Source: Deltaproteobacteria bacterium (lineage in GTDB: Bacteria; Desulfobacterota; Desulfobaccia; Desulfobaccales; 0-14-0-80-60-11). From it: a stretch of 40,798 nucleotides of DNA. Of the stretch, positions 24,059 to 31,237 are shown one piece after another; position 1 is the stretch's first letter, and each line of letters starts with the position of its first letter. Where the stretch lies: assembly GCA_030655955.1 (NCBI GenBank), contig JAUSOZ010000012.1, positions 1 through 40,798 of the forward strand, in the 5' to 3' direction. A model generated the notes under the pieces. That model saw nothing but the letters and a program-made list of their open reading frames with translations. It was not told where the DNA came from and did no database searches. A program made the translations under genes and the position numbers.

Positions 24059-25969
24059 TTATTCGACAATGATGGCGTCAAACTTGCAGCGGTCAAAACA
24101 AGTTCCGCATTTGATGCATTTGTCTTGAAGAATTTTGTGGAGCTCTTTTTTGGCTCCCTCAACGGCTTCCACCGGACACACCAGACGGCAGCGCCCACAG
24201 CCGTTGCACTTCTCTTCGTCCACCGTAAAGGTGATCAGAGGCTTGCAAACCCTGGCAGGACATTTCTTCTGGGTAATGTGGGCCTCGTATTCCTCCCGGA
24301 AGTATTTTATGGTGGTGAGGACCGGATTGGGGGCGGTCTGCCCCAGCCCACACAAGGAGGCCTCCTTGATCGTTTCAGACATCTCAATCAGTTTGTCGAT
24401 GTCTTCCAGTTTGCCCTTCCCGGCGGTGATGTCCTCCAGCATTTCCAGGAGGCGCAAGGTCCCTTCCCGGCAAGGGGTGCATTTGCCGCAGGACTCCTCC
24501 ATGGTGAAGTCCAAAAAGTATTTGGCCACGTTCACCATGCAATCCCGCTCATCCATGACAATCATACCGCCGGAACCCATGATGGACCCCAAAGCTCCCA
24601 GGGATTCATACTCCACCGGGGTATCCAGGAATTTAGCTGGAATGCAGCCGCCGGAAGGCCCCCCGGTCTGGACGGCCTTAAAATTCTTTTTGCCCGCAAT
24701 GCCCCCGCCGATGTCAAAGATCATTTCCCGCAGGGTGGTGCCCAGGGGGATTTCCACCAGCCCGGCGTCAATTACCTTGCCCACCAGTGCAAAGACCGTG
24801 GTGCCCGGGCTTTTTTCGGTCCCAAAGGATTTATACCACTTGGCTCCCCGGGCCAGAATGGGTGCCACATGCGACCAGGTCTTGACGTTATTGATGATGG
24901 TGGGTTTTCCCCAAAGGCCGGATTGGGCCGGGAAGGGGGGACGCTGACGTGGTTCTCCCACCCGCCCTTCAATGGAGGCGATCAGTGCGGTTTCCTCGCC
25001 GCACACGAAGGCCCCGGCGCCCTCCCGGATTTTGAGCCGGAAGGAAAAATCCGTGCCAAAAATATTATCTCCCAAAAGCCCGCGGCTTTCGGCTTGCTCA
25101 ATGGCCTTCTCTAAACGTTTCAGCGCCAGGGGATATTCGGCCCGGCAGTAAACATAGCCTTCCTTGGCGCCCACGGCATATGCGCCGATAGCCATCCCCT
25201 CTACGACCGCATGCGGATCGCCTTCCAGGATGCCCCGGTCCATAAAGGCCCCCGGGTCGCCTTCGTCGGCGTTGCAGATGACGTATTTCATGTCGGAGGC
25301 GTTATTATGGCAGAATTCCCACTTGAGGCCGGTGGGGAAGCCGCCGCCGCCCCGGCCCCGCAGCCCCGAATCCTTGACCAGGGCAATCACCTCTTTGGGG
25401 GTCATCTCCTTCAAGACCTTGTACAAGGCCTGATAGGCGCCCCGGCCAATAGCTTCCTCGATGCGCTCCGGATTAATGAAGCCGCAATTCCGCAGAGCGA
25501 TCTTTACCTGTTTTTTGAAAAACGGCACTTCCTCGTATTTGGGCACCTCCACCGACAACTGCGCCGGCTGGGAATCGGAGTAAACCTTAAGCTTCCCATC
25601 AATGAGCAACTCCTCCTGATCAATCCGGCACAGGAGGTTCTCCGGATAGATCTGGTCTGCCTTGATGGCCTCCACCAGGGCCTCCGCCTTCTCCACATTC
25701 ATGGCCTGATAAGTTAGGCGCACTCGGTCGGGATAGACCACATCCACCAGGGGCTCCCGCTGGCAAAAACCGATGCAGCCGGTCATTTCCAGCACTGCGT
25801 CCACCCCCAGCTCGGCAATTTTCTTGGCCAGGGCCTGGTAAACTTTATCGCCGCCCGCGGAAATGCCGCAGGTGGCCATCCCTACCATGATTTTAATTTT
25901 CTCGGGGTAAGTGAGCTTTACCCCCTCCGCTTTGACCGCCTGTAAGTCGTCCAGCGTATTAATCCTCAT
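24059..25969 (-). CDS. NuoF/HydB-like NADH-binding flavoprotein subunit
   Basis: 636 residues from the ATG at 25969 (AAAGGAC upstream; longer in-frame starts add non-family sequence). Domains: an N-terminal thioredoxin-like [2Fe-2S] domain (Cys34, Cys65, Cys69); the NuoF core with NADH/FMN loop GLRGRGGGGFPTGLKW (202-217) and GEETALIASIEG (324-335); the [4Fe-4S] site Cys494-x2-Cys-x2-Cys500 with Cys540; and a C-terminal 2[4Fe-4S] ferredoxin (Cys588-598 and Cys618-628). The extra CPARVC pair (570-575) between core and ferredoxin occurs in HydB-type bifurcating proteins. The family accepts electrons from NADH at FMN, and HydB-like members bifurcate with ferredoxin. It is the first gene of the operon with the 841-residue partner. 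Confidence 0.88.
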   Translation of the reverse strand: MRINTLDDLQAVKAEGVKLTYPEKIKIMVGMATCGISAGGDKVYQALAKKIAELGVDAVLEMTGCIGFCQREPLVDVVYPDRVRLTYQAMNVEKAEALVEAIKADQIYPENLLCRIDQEELLIDGKLKVYSDSQPAQLSVEVPKYEEVPFFKKQVKIALRNCGFINPERIEEAIGRGAYQALYKVLKEMTPKEVIALVKDSGLRGRGGGGFPTGLKWEFCHNNASDMKYVICNADEGDPGAFMDRGILEGDPHAVVEGMAIGAYAVGAKEGYVYCRAEYPLALKRLEKAIEQAESRGLLGDNIFGTDFSFRLKIREGAGAFVCGEETALIASIEGRVGEPRQRPPFPAQSGLWGKPTIINNVKTWSHVAPILARGAKWYKSFGTEKSPGTTVFALVGKVIDAGLVEIPLGTTLREMIFDIGGGIAGKKNFKAVQTGGPSGGCIPAKFLDTPVEYESLGALGSIMGSGGMIVMDERDCMVNVAKYFLDFTMEESCGKCTPCREGTLRLLEMLEDITAGKGKLEDIDKLIEMSETIKEASLCGLGQTAPNPVLTTIKYFREEYEAHITQKKCPARVCKPLITFTVDEEKCNGCGRCRLVCPVEAVEGAKKELHKILQDKCIKCGTCFDRCKFDAIIVE

Positions 25970-26376
25970 GATCCAGTCCTTTTTGCCGTTATTTCTTTCA
26001 TTGTGGGTATGCGAAATTATCCACCAAACGGGCTGGGCCAAGCCCCACTTGGTCGTTCCCTCGTTAACCTGCTGCTTTGATCAGAGATAGTACCTGGTCA
26101 TCCCCGTAAAGGGACAATGGGATGGAATTTACCCGGGTGTCCCAGGGGTCCGAGGTCCTTGCAGATTGGGGCCGGTGAGGCCGCCTTGCCGGGCATACAA
26201 CTCAGGAGGCTGCCGTCATGCCGCGGCCGGCTCCAGTCTGGACCTTCCTTGGTCATTTTTGCATCGTCTGTTTTTTACCACGACCGGAGGGAAAGACGCA
26301 AGTGATAAATATCACAAATAGGGAGAAAAATCACCGCAGCCTGACCAGCCGTTGAAACCAGCGCCAACAAAGTCAA
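25970..26376. other. Gene-free leader region of the flavoprotein operon
   Basis: About 400 bases upstream of the NuoF/HydB-like gene, running to the brnA terminator. No protein gene is supported. A perfect GTGATA-AA-TATCAC palindrome (26302-26315) is the only clear regulatory-looking element. I cannot place a convincing -35/-10 pair for the minus strand. Confidence 0.45.
26302..26315. promoter_or_regulatory. CRP/FNR-family-like palindrome
   Basis: A perfect 14-base palindrome, GTGATAAATATCAC. Read on the minus strand it is TTGTGA-N6-TCACTT, close to the TGTGA-N6-TCACA pattern of CRP/FNR relatives and to the TTGTGA-N6-TCACAA site described for HcpR in sulfate reducers. It lies about 330 bases upstream of the flavoprotein operon start. 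Confidence 0.45.
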
Positions 26377-26455
26377 GAAAAAAACCGGTTTCCCCAGGCG
26401 CTGACCCGGGGAAGCCGGTTTGGTATTCATGTCTGGTGCGCGGTGCGCACCCTAC
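26377..26455 (-). repeat. Terminator-palindrome module, copy 1 (3' end of brnA)
   Basis: On the minus strand a TAGGGTGCG...GCGCACC palindrome (26435-26454) is followed by CCGGCTTCCCCGGG / CCTGGGGAAACCGG (26384-26417), a long stem, and seven T residues. The first TAG is the in-frame brnA stop codon. The same arrangement, about 90 percent identical by eye, occurs at 27051-27132 behind fhs. Confidence 0.85.
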
Positions 26456-26718
26456 GCCTGGGCTTCCTTGTAGGCCCGCAGCACCGCGTTCATCCGGCTT
26501 TGATAGCCCTTGCCCTGAGCTCTGAACCAATCCAGCACTTCCCGATCCACCCGGATAGTGATCTGGGCCTTGGGCTCCGCCCGCTTGACCACCGCTTTGG
26601 ACCAGAACTCCTCCCCTAAAGTGCTCAGGTCAGGAATCTCGGAATAATCGATATCTTTATCCTTCAGGGCATCAATCCTGGCCAAGTCGCTTTTGATAGA
26701 TTGCTTGCTCCCTCGCAT
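26452..26718 (-). CDS. brnA: BrnA-family antitoxin
   Basis: 88 residues. The C-terminal half, AQITIRVDREVLDWFRAQGK followed by GYQSRMNAVLRAYKEAQA, is the ribbon-helix-helix DNA-binding region of BrnA/DUF4415 antitoxins; the N-terminal half is the charged toxin-binding part. BrnA neutralises the BrnT ribonuclease, and the BrnA-BrnT complex represses its own promoter. The ATG at 26718 has GAGGAAAG just upstream and lies inside the brnT reading frame, overlapping it by 47 bases, so the antitoxin is the second gene, as usual for brnTA. Its stop codon TAG is the first triplet of a TAGGGTGCG palindrome. Confidence 0.88.
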   Translation of the reverse strand: MRGSKQSIKSDLARIDALKDKDIDYSEIPDLSTLGEEFWSKAVVKRAEPKAQITIRVDREVLDWFRAQGKGYQSRMNAVLRAYKEAQA

Positions 26719-26950
26719 TGGCTTTCCTCATAGAAATTATTCGGGTGTGTTCTCCCCTGGCGACGTGCACCACAACCACTACCCGCCCCGACAACTTTCC
26801 CAAGGTAATGAGACGATCTTCCCCATAATCATAGCGCTCATCGGGGATGGTGATGGTGTCTCCGGCCAAGACTTGCCTGGCGTCGTCAAAAGAGAGACCA
26901 TGCTTCTGGAGATTTGCCCGGCTTTTTTCCTCATCCCATTCCACCGGCAT
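26672..26950 (-). CDS. brnT: BrnT-family toxin (mRNA interferase)
   Basis: 92 residues, opening VEWDEEKSRANLQKHGLSFD, the hallmark of BrnT (DUF497), with ITIPDERYDYGEDRLITLGK and HTRIISMRKANAREQAIYQ. BrnT folds like RelE and cleaves RNA; the conserved R and H/Y/E-type positions of the family appear intact. The only sensible start is the ATG at 26950, and a near-consensus promoter ends 5 bases ahead of it, so the message is predicted to be leaderless or nearly so. It forms an overlapping pair with brnA. The pair is flanked by two similar terminator-palindrome modules. Confidence 0.88.
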   Translation of the reverse strand: MPVEWDEEKSRANLQKHGLSFDDARQVLAGDTITIPDERYDYGEDRLITLGKLSGRVVVVVHVARGEHTRIISMRKANAREQAIYQKRLGQD

Positions 26951-26955
26951 AAAAT

Positions 26956-26984
26956 ATTGTAACTACATTATGTAACTCTGTCAA
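26956..26984 (-). promoter_or_regulatory. brnTA promoter with palindrome in the spacer
   Basis: On the minus strand TTGACA (26979-26984), a 17-base spacer and TACAAT (26956-26961). Inside the spacer lies the 11-base palindrome TACAT-A-ATGTA (26964-26974), well placed for BrnA autorepression. Expected initiation (about 26949) coincides with the brnT ATG at 26948-26950. Confidence 0.65.
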
Positions 26985-27050
26985 ACCTTATGGTCTGGAA
27001 GCTCCAGTTTGTTGAAAGACTGTAGGGAGGGATGCGCCTAAGTCTTCTCT

Positions 27051-27132
27051 AAAAAAAAACCGGCTTCCCCAGGCGCTAACCCGGGGAAGCCGGTTTGATG
27101 GTTCATGTCTGGTGCGTAGAACGCACCCTACA
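27051..27132 (-). repeat. Terminator-palindrome module, copy 2 (3' end of fhs)
   Basis: On the minus strand TAGGGTGCG...CGCACC (27111-27130) begins 8 bases after the fhs stop. A long stem follows, CCGGCTTCCCCGGG / CCTGGGGAAGCCGG (27060-27093), with nine T residues: a strong intrinsic terminator. It is a near copy of 26377-26455. Confidence 0.85.
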
Positions 27133-27138
27133 GTTTAC

Positions 27139-28923
27139 TTAGAACAGGCCAGTCACGGTGCCTTTCTTGACATCCACGTCGACGCGGCGGAAGGCCGGGT
27201 CGGAACCGGTGCCGGGCATCAGCGAGATGGCGCCGCAGACCGGGCAGATGAACTTGGCGCCGCCGTAGACCAGGAAGTCCCGGACGGGCAGCTTCCAGCC
27301 TTTGGGGGTGCCTTTCTTGGTGGGATCGGCGGTCAGGCTCAAGTGCGTCTTCACCATCATGGTGGCGTATTCGTTGTACTTGGGATCCGCTTCAAACTTT
27401 TTGGCCTTGGCCACGGCTTCGGGGGCGAAGTCAACGCCATCGGCGCCGTACACTTCCTTGGCGATCATCTCAACGCGCTGCCGCAGCGGCATCTCATTGG
27501 GATAGAGGAACTTGAATTTCGGCTTGTCTTTGCAGGCCTCGATGACCGCATCGGCAAACTCCAGGGCGCCTTCGCCGCCATACTGCCAGTGCTTGGACAC
27601 CGCTACCCGGGCGCCTTCCGCCTCGCAGGCCCGGCGAATCACCTGGTGCTCTTCGTCGGAATCGAAATGGAAGCCGTTGATGCAGACCACCGGGTTGATA
27701 CCGGCCTTCTTGATGGTGCGGACGTGGTGCACCGCATTCTGCACACCCTCTTCCAGCCAAGCCATGGTCTCTTTCCCGGAGGAGAAGTATTGCGGGGGGA
27801 CCGGTTTGCCCGGAGGACACGGCAGGGCGCCGGCGTTGACGCCATGATGCTTCAGGCCCCGGACGGTGGCGGTAAGGACCGACACGTTGGGAATGAGGCC
27901 GCTGAAACGGCATTTGACGTTCCAGAACTTCTCAAAGCCGATGTCGGCGCCGAATCCGGACTCGGTGATATGGTAGTCAAACAGCTTCAGACCGATCTGG
28001 TCGGCGACGATGGAGGACTGGCCCACGGCGATGTTGGCGAAGGGGCCGGCGTGCACGAAGCAGGGCTGGCCTTCCACGGTCTGCATCAGGGTGGGGTTGA
28101 TGGAGGGCAGCATCCAGGCGGTCATGGCATTGCCGACTTCCAGGTCGCCGGTGGTGACGGGGTTGCCCTTCTTATCGTAGGCTACTACCATGTTGTTCAG
28201 GCGGGTGCGCAGGTCTTCCAGAGAAGTAAATACGCTCAGGATGGCCATGACTTCCGAGGACACCGCAATACCGAAGGAGGACTTCATCATGAAGCCGTCC
28301 ATCTTGCCGCCCATGCCGATGATGATGTGGCGGAGGGCCTGGCCGCAGTAGTCCATGATCCAGCCCATTTCGAAGTTTTTGGGATCGATGTTCAGGCGCT
28401 TCAGGTTCCGCTTGGCCAGCTGGGCGTCGTCATAGTTGAACTCGTGCTGCAGCCGGGCAGTGGCGGCCACCATGGCCAGGTTGTGGGCGTTCATGATGTT
28501 GTTGATGTCGCCGGTGAGGCCCAGGGAGAACTCGGTCATGGGGATCAGCAGCGAAATGCCGCCGCCCGCCGCGGTACCCTTGACGTTCATGGTGGGGCCG
28601 CCGGAAGGCTGGCGGATGCAGCCGCCCACGTTCACGCCCCGTTTGCCCAGGCCCTCGATCAGGCCCATGGAGGTGGTGGATTTGCCTTCGCCCAGGGGGG
28701 TGGGGGTGATGGCGGTGACTTCGATGTACTTGCCGTCGGGTTTGCTCTTCAGGCGGTTCAGGCACTTCATGTAGTCAACGCGGCCGATCTTCTGGCCATG
28801 AGGGATGCGCTCATCATTGGGGATTTCCAGCTTATCGCACATCTTGTCAAAGGGAATCATCTCCGCTTCGGCGATTTCAGCAATCTGCCAATCTTTCTGT
28901 TTAACCGGATCATACTTCGCCAT
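27139..28923 (-). CDS. fhs: Formate-tetrahydrofolate ligase (formyl-THF synthetase)
   Basis: 594 residues from the ATG with AAGGAGG 8 bases upstream; an in-frame upstream extension to 28998 is rejected. The enzyme joins formate to tetrahydrofolate using ATP, the second step of the Wood-Ljungdahl methyl branch, and runs in reverse in acetate or methyl oxidisers. The ATP-binding [11 protein letters not shown] (73-83) and KGTAAGGG motifs are clear, as is [16 protein letters not shown]. It is somewhat longer than the usual 556 residues, with an extended N-terminus and a C-terminal CPVCG segment. It is monocistronic, divergent from metV-metF, with its own promoter (29070-29098) and terminator. Confidence 0.95.
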   Translation of the reverse strand: MAKYDPVKQKDWQIAEIAEAEMIPFDKMCDKLEIPNDERIPHGQKIGRVDYMKCLNRLKSKPDGKYIEVTAITPTPLGEGKSTTSMGLIEGLGKRGVNVGGCIRQPSGGPTMNVKGTAAGGGISLLIPMTEFSLGLTGDINNIMNAHNLAMVAATARLQHEFNYDDAQLAKRNLKRLNIDPKNFEMGWIMDYCGQALRHIIIGMGGKMDGFMMKSSFGIAVSSEVMAILSVFTSLEDLRTRLNNMVVAYDKKGNPVTTGDLEVGNAMTAWMLPSINPTLMQTVEGQPCFVHAGPFANIAVGQSSIVADQIGLKLFDYHITESGFGADIGFEKFWNVKCRFSGLIPNVSVLTATVRGLKHHGVNAGALPCPPGKPVPPQYFSSGKETMAWLEEGVQNAVHHVRTIKKAGINPVVCINGFHFDSDEEHQVIRRACEAEGARVAVSKHWQYGGEGALEFADAVIEACKDKPKFKFLYPNEMPLRQRVEMIAKEVYGADGVDFAPEAVAKAKKFEADPKYNEYATMMVKTHLSLTADPTKKGTPKGWKLPVRDFLVYGGAKFICPVCGAISLMPGTGSDPAFRRVDVDVKKGTVTGLF

Positions 28924-29069
28924 AAAAACTGCCTCCTTAAGGGTATAGTAATTATTGACTAGGTAATGGGCATCACCAGGCGGCCCGGGTGATGGCAAAG
29001 CAGGCCCTGACCTTAAGGCCCCGGAACCGGGTCCAGTCAGAGCTCATACTTTTTTTCACATAGTCTCCC

Positions 29070-29098
29070 ATTTAATAGAGCTCAAGTGCATTTGTCAA
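29070..29098 (-). promoter_or_regulatory. fhs promoter
   Basis: On the minus strand TTGACA (29093-29098), a 17-base spacer and TTAAAT (29070-29075), predicting a leader of about 140 nt before fhs. Confidence 0.55.
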
Positions 29099-29118
29099 TA
29101 AAATTATGACCTCTAAAA

Positions 29119-29130
29119 TCAGTTAACTGA
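29119..29130. promoter_or_regulatory. Operator-like palindrome between fhs and metVF promoters
   Basis: TCAGTTAACTGA, a perfect 12-base palindrome, sits between the two outward-facing -35 boxes (29093-29098 and 29152-29157). This position suits a regulator acting on both promoters. The binding protein is unknown. Confidence 0.45.
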
Positions 29131-29151
29131 AAATTCTTCTGGTTTTTATGT

Positions 29152-29181
29152 TTGACAACGCCCCTGGTTTCGCCATAGAAT
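29152..29181 (+). promoter_or_regulatory. metVF promoter
   Basis: TTGACA (29152-29157), an 18-base spacer and TAGAAT (29176-29181) on the plus strand, predicting a leader of roughly 185 nt before metV. Confidence 0.5.
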
Positions 29182-29371
29182 TACGTGAATAGTTGTACAA
29201 GTCTTACCAGTGCGCCTTTCCGGGCTTTGGTTCGAAACCGGGCCCTGCAGAAATTACCGTATCCCCAGGCCCCACAGGGAAATCAGAGTCCCGGGGACCT
29301 TGCTTTGAGAGAAAAGTGAGGGGAAAGCAGGAATTTTTTTTGCTCTGGATTAATGGAAGAGGAGGAACGCG

Positions 29372-30043
29372 GTGGTCATAGCAGAATCAAAACCCCTGGC
29401 GGAAATCCTGGATATGGTCAAGGATTTCAAGAAAATCGTGGTGGCCGGCTGCAAAGGCTGCGTAACCGTTTGTTGCGCCGGTGGAGAGAAAGAGGTGGCC
29501 ATCCTGGCCTCGGAACTCCGGATCGCTCGCAAGGCCGCCGGCAACGAACTGGAAGTAACCGAATATACCTGCGAACGGCAGTGCGATCCCGAATACATCG
29601 AGCCGTTGGATGACCTGGTGGACGGTATCGACGCCGTGGTCTCCATAGCCTGCAGTGTAGGGCCCCAGTATGTCGCCGCCCGCTACCCCTATCTTCGGGT
29701 CTTCCCGGGCCTCAACACCACCAGCATCGGCGGGGCCACGGAGCACGGCGTCTGGCAGGAGTTTTGCCAGGCCTGCGGCAACTGTATCATCGGGAATTTT
29801 GGTGGCTTGTGCCCCATCACCCGCTGCGCCAAGCAGCTGTTGAACGGCCCCTGCGGCGGTTCTTCCCAGGGCATCTGTGAAGTGGGCAAAGGGGCCATCC
29901 CCTGCATCTGGCAACTCATTTATGACCGCCTAAAAAATCTCGGGGAGCTGCACAAGCTCACCGAGGTTCAGCTCTATAAAAATTGGTCTACCAGCCGGGA
30001 CGGCGGGTTACGCACCACGATACGGGAGGAATTGAAACAATGA
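29372..30043 (+). CDS. metV: Methylenetetrahydrofolate reductase C-terminal-type protein MetV
   Basis: 223 residues, GTG start with AGGAGG upstream. MetV is the small cysteine-rich partner of MetF in anaerobes and binds Fe-S/zinc sites that pass electrons to the MetF flavin. Visible cysteine groups are GCKGCVTVCCAGG (26-38), Cys67/Cys71, and a C-terminal set, CQACGNC (132-138), CPITRC (147-152), NGPCGG (159-163) and ICEVG, the zinc-finger-like pattern of the family. The stop overlaps the metF start (ATGA), so the two are translationally coupled. No RnfC2, HdrABC or MvhD genes, the electron partners known in some acetogens, are adjacent. Confidence 0.88.
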   Translation: MVIAESKPLAEILDMVKDFKKIVVAGCKGCVTVCCAGGEKEVAILASELRIARKAAGNELEVTEYTCERQCDPEYIEPLDDLVDGIDAVVSIACSVGPQYVAARYPYLRVFPGLNTTSIGGATEHGVWQEFCQACGNCIIGNFGGLCPITRCAKQLLNGPCGGSSQGICEVGKGAIPCIWQLIYDRLKNLGELHKLTEVQLYKNWSTSRDGGLRTTIREELKQ

Positions 30044-30984
30044 CCGCCGAATACTCCGCGGGGAGCAAACTGGAAAAAATCTTTAAGAGCGGCCAGAAAG
30101 CTGTAACCGGTGAATGCGGGCCGCCCCGGGGCGCCGACGCCGATCACTTCAGGCACAAAGCGGCCTATTTGAAAGACGTCGTCGACGCGGTGAATGTCAC
30201 CGACAACCAGACCGCGGTGGTGCGGTTCTGTTCCATGGCCGCGGCCAAAATCCTCCTGGAAATGGGCATAGAACCGGTGATGCAGATGGTCACCCGGGAC
30301 ATGAACCGTATCGCGCTCCAGAGCAACATCCTGGGCGCCGCGGCCATGGGCATCAAGAACCTGCTGTGCCTCACCGGCGACCACCAGACCTTCGGCGACC
30401 ATCCCCAGGCCAAGAACGTCCACGATTTAGATTCCGTCATGCTGGCCCACACCCTCAAAACCATGCGGGATGAGGGCAAGATGATCAGCGGCACCGAAGT
30501 GGTGGGCCGGCCCCGCATGTTCATCGGGGCCGCGGCCAACCCCTTTGCCGATCCCCAGGAGTTCCGGGTGGTGCGCATGGGCAAGAAGATCAACGCCGGG
30601 GTCCAGTTCATCCAGACCCAGTGCATCTATAACATGGAGCGCTTCGTCAAGTTCATGGAGATGGCCAATGACATGGGCCTGACGGAGAAGTGCTACATCA
30701 TGGCCGGGATTACGCCGCTGAAATCCGTCGGTATGGCGAACTATATGAAAAAATTCGTCCCCGGCCTGGACGTGCCCGACTCCTACATCGCCCGCCTCAA
30801 GGGTGTGCCCAAGGATAAGGTGGCCGCGGAAGGCATCAAGATCGCGGTGGAGCAGATCCACGAGTGCCTGGCCATGAAGGGCATCGCCGGTATCCACCTC
30901 ATGGCCATCGAATGGGAAGACCACGTCCCGGAGATCATGGAGGCCGCCGGCCTCCTGCCCCGCCCCAAGGTGGAAGCGGATTAA
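30040..30984 (+). CDS. metF: Methylenetetrahydrofolate reductase MetF
   Basis: 314 residues from the ATG overlapping the metV stop, with GGGAGGA upstream. The flavin-dependent TIM-barrel enzyme interconverts 5,10-methylene-THF and 5-methyl-THF. Catalytic Glu25 (GECGPPRG), Asp114 in LTGDHQT, and the FIQTQCIYN and YIMAGITPLKS strands fit the family. The length is that of the bacterial MetF catalytic domain without extra domains. With MetV it forms the MetVF-type reductase used by acetogens and related anaerobes, whose electron donor may be ferredoxin, NADH or another protein. An intrinsic terminator 53 bases downstream separates the pair from cooS. Confidence 0.93.
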   Translation: MTAEYSAGSKLEKIFKSGQKAVTGECGPPRGADADHFRHKAAYLKDVVDAVNVTDNQTAVVRFCSMAAAKILLEMGIEPVMQMVTRDMNRIALQSNILGAAAMGIKNLLCLTGDHQTFGDHPQAKNVHDLDSVMLAHTLKTMRDEGKMISGTEVVGRPRMFIGAAANPFADPQEFRVVRMGKKINAGVQFIQTQCIYNMERFVKFMEMANDMGLTEKCYIMAGITPLKSVGMANYMKKFVPGLDVPDSYIARLKGVPKDKVAAEGIKIAVEQIHECLAMKGIAGIHLMAIEWEDHVPEIMEAAGLLPRPKVEAD

Positions 30985-31036
30985 GCCACATATAATCCAA
31001 AGGCAGGGCGGGCGTCCTCGCCCGTCAGCGTTTGCA

Positions 31037-31067
31037 AAGCCCGGTCTGAAAGGACCGGGCTTTTTTT
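31037..31067 (+). terminator. Intrinsic terminator of metVF
   Basis: AAAGCCCGGTC and GGACCGGGCTTT form a strong stem with a small loop, running into seven T residues. Confidence 0.8.
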
Positions 31068-31108
31068 ATGAGGCAAGTTGTAGTAAGGTGAAAACATAGA
31101 GAGAGGTA

Positions 31109-31202
31109 GGGTGGGCCTCCCCGCCCACCGACCGTGAGAAACCCGACACGGCTATCGAGAGCATAAATTTTGAGACGAGCGGGCGAGGCCGTCCGCCCGA
31201 CG
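31109..31202. repeat. GGGCGGG/GGTGGGC hairpins upstream of cooS
   Basis: GGTGGGC...GCCCACC (31109-31131) and GCGGGCGAGG...CCGCCCGAC (31177-31201). A GGGCGGGCG...CGCCCG hairpin also precedes the metVF terminator at about 31006-31026. The cooS promoter must lie in or near this stretch, but I cannot place it. Confidence 0.6.
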
Positions 31203-31237
31203 CATACTTGTTAGCTTTAGGTAGAGGAGAGTTGGAG

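Noticed and set aside
22013-25114. Long plus-strand open frames (22013-23032 and 24050-25114)
   Set aside because: Antisense to the two flavoprotein genes; no motifs, and the minus-strand genes carry complete cofactor sites.
26117-26305. 62-codon plus-strand frame in the leader of the flavoprotein operon
   Set aside because: No ribosome site or recognisable family, and low-quality composition; treated as non-coding.
27112-28962. 616-codon open frame on the plus strand
   Set aside because: Exactly antisense to fhs; the frame is open because of the GC-rich codon use of fhs, and the translation resembles no family.
29225-29250. GGTTCGAAACC, resembling a tRNA T-loop
   Set aside because: No acceptor stem, D-loop or anticodon arm can be formed around it.
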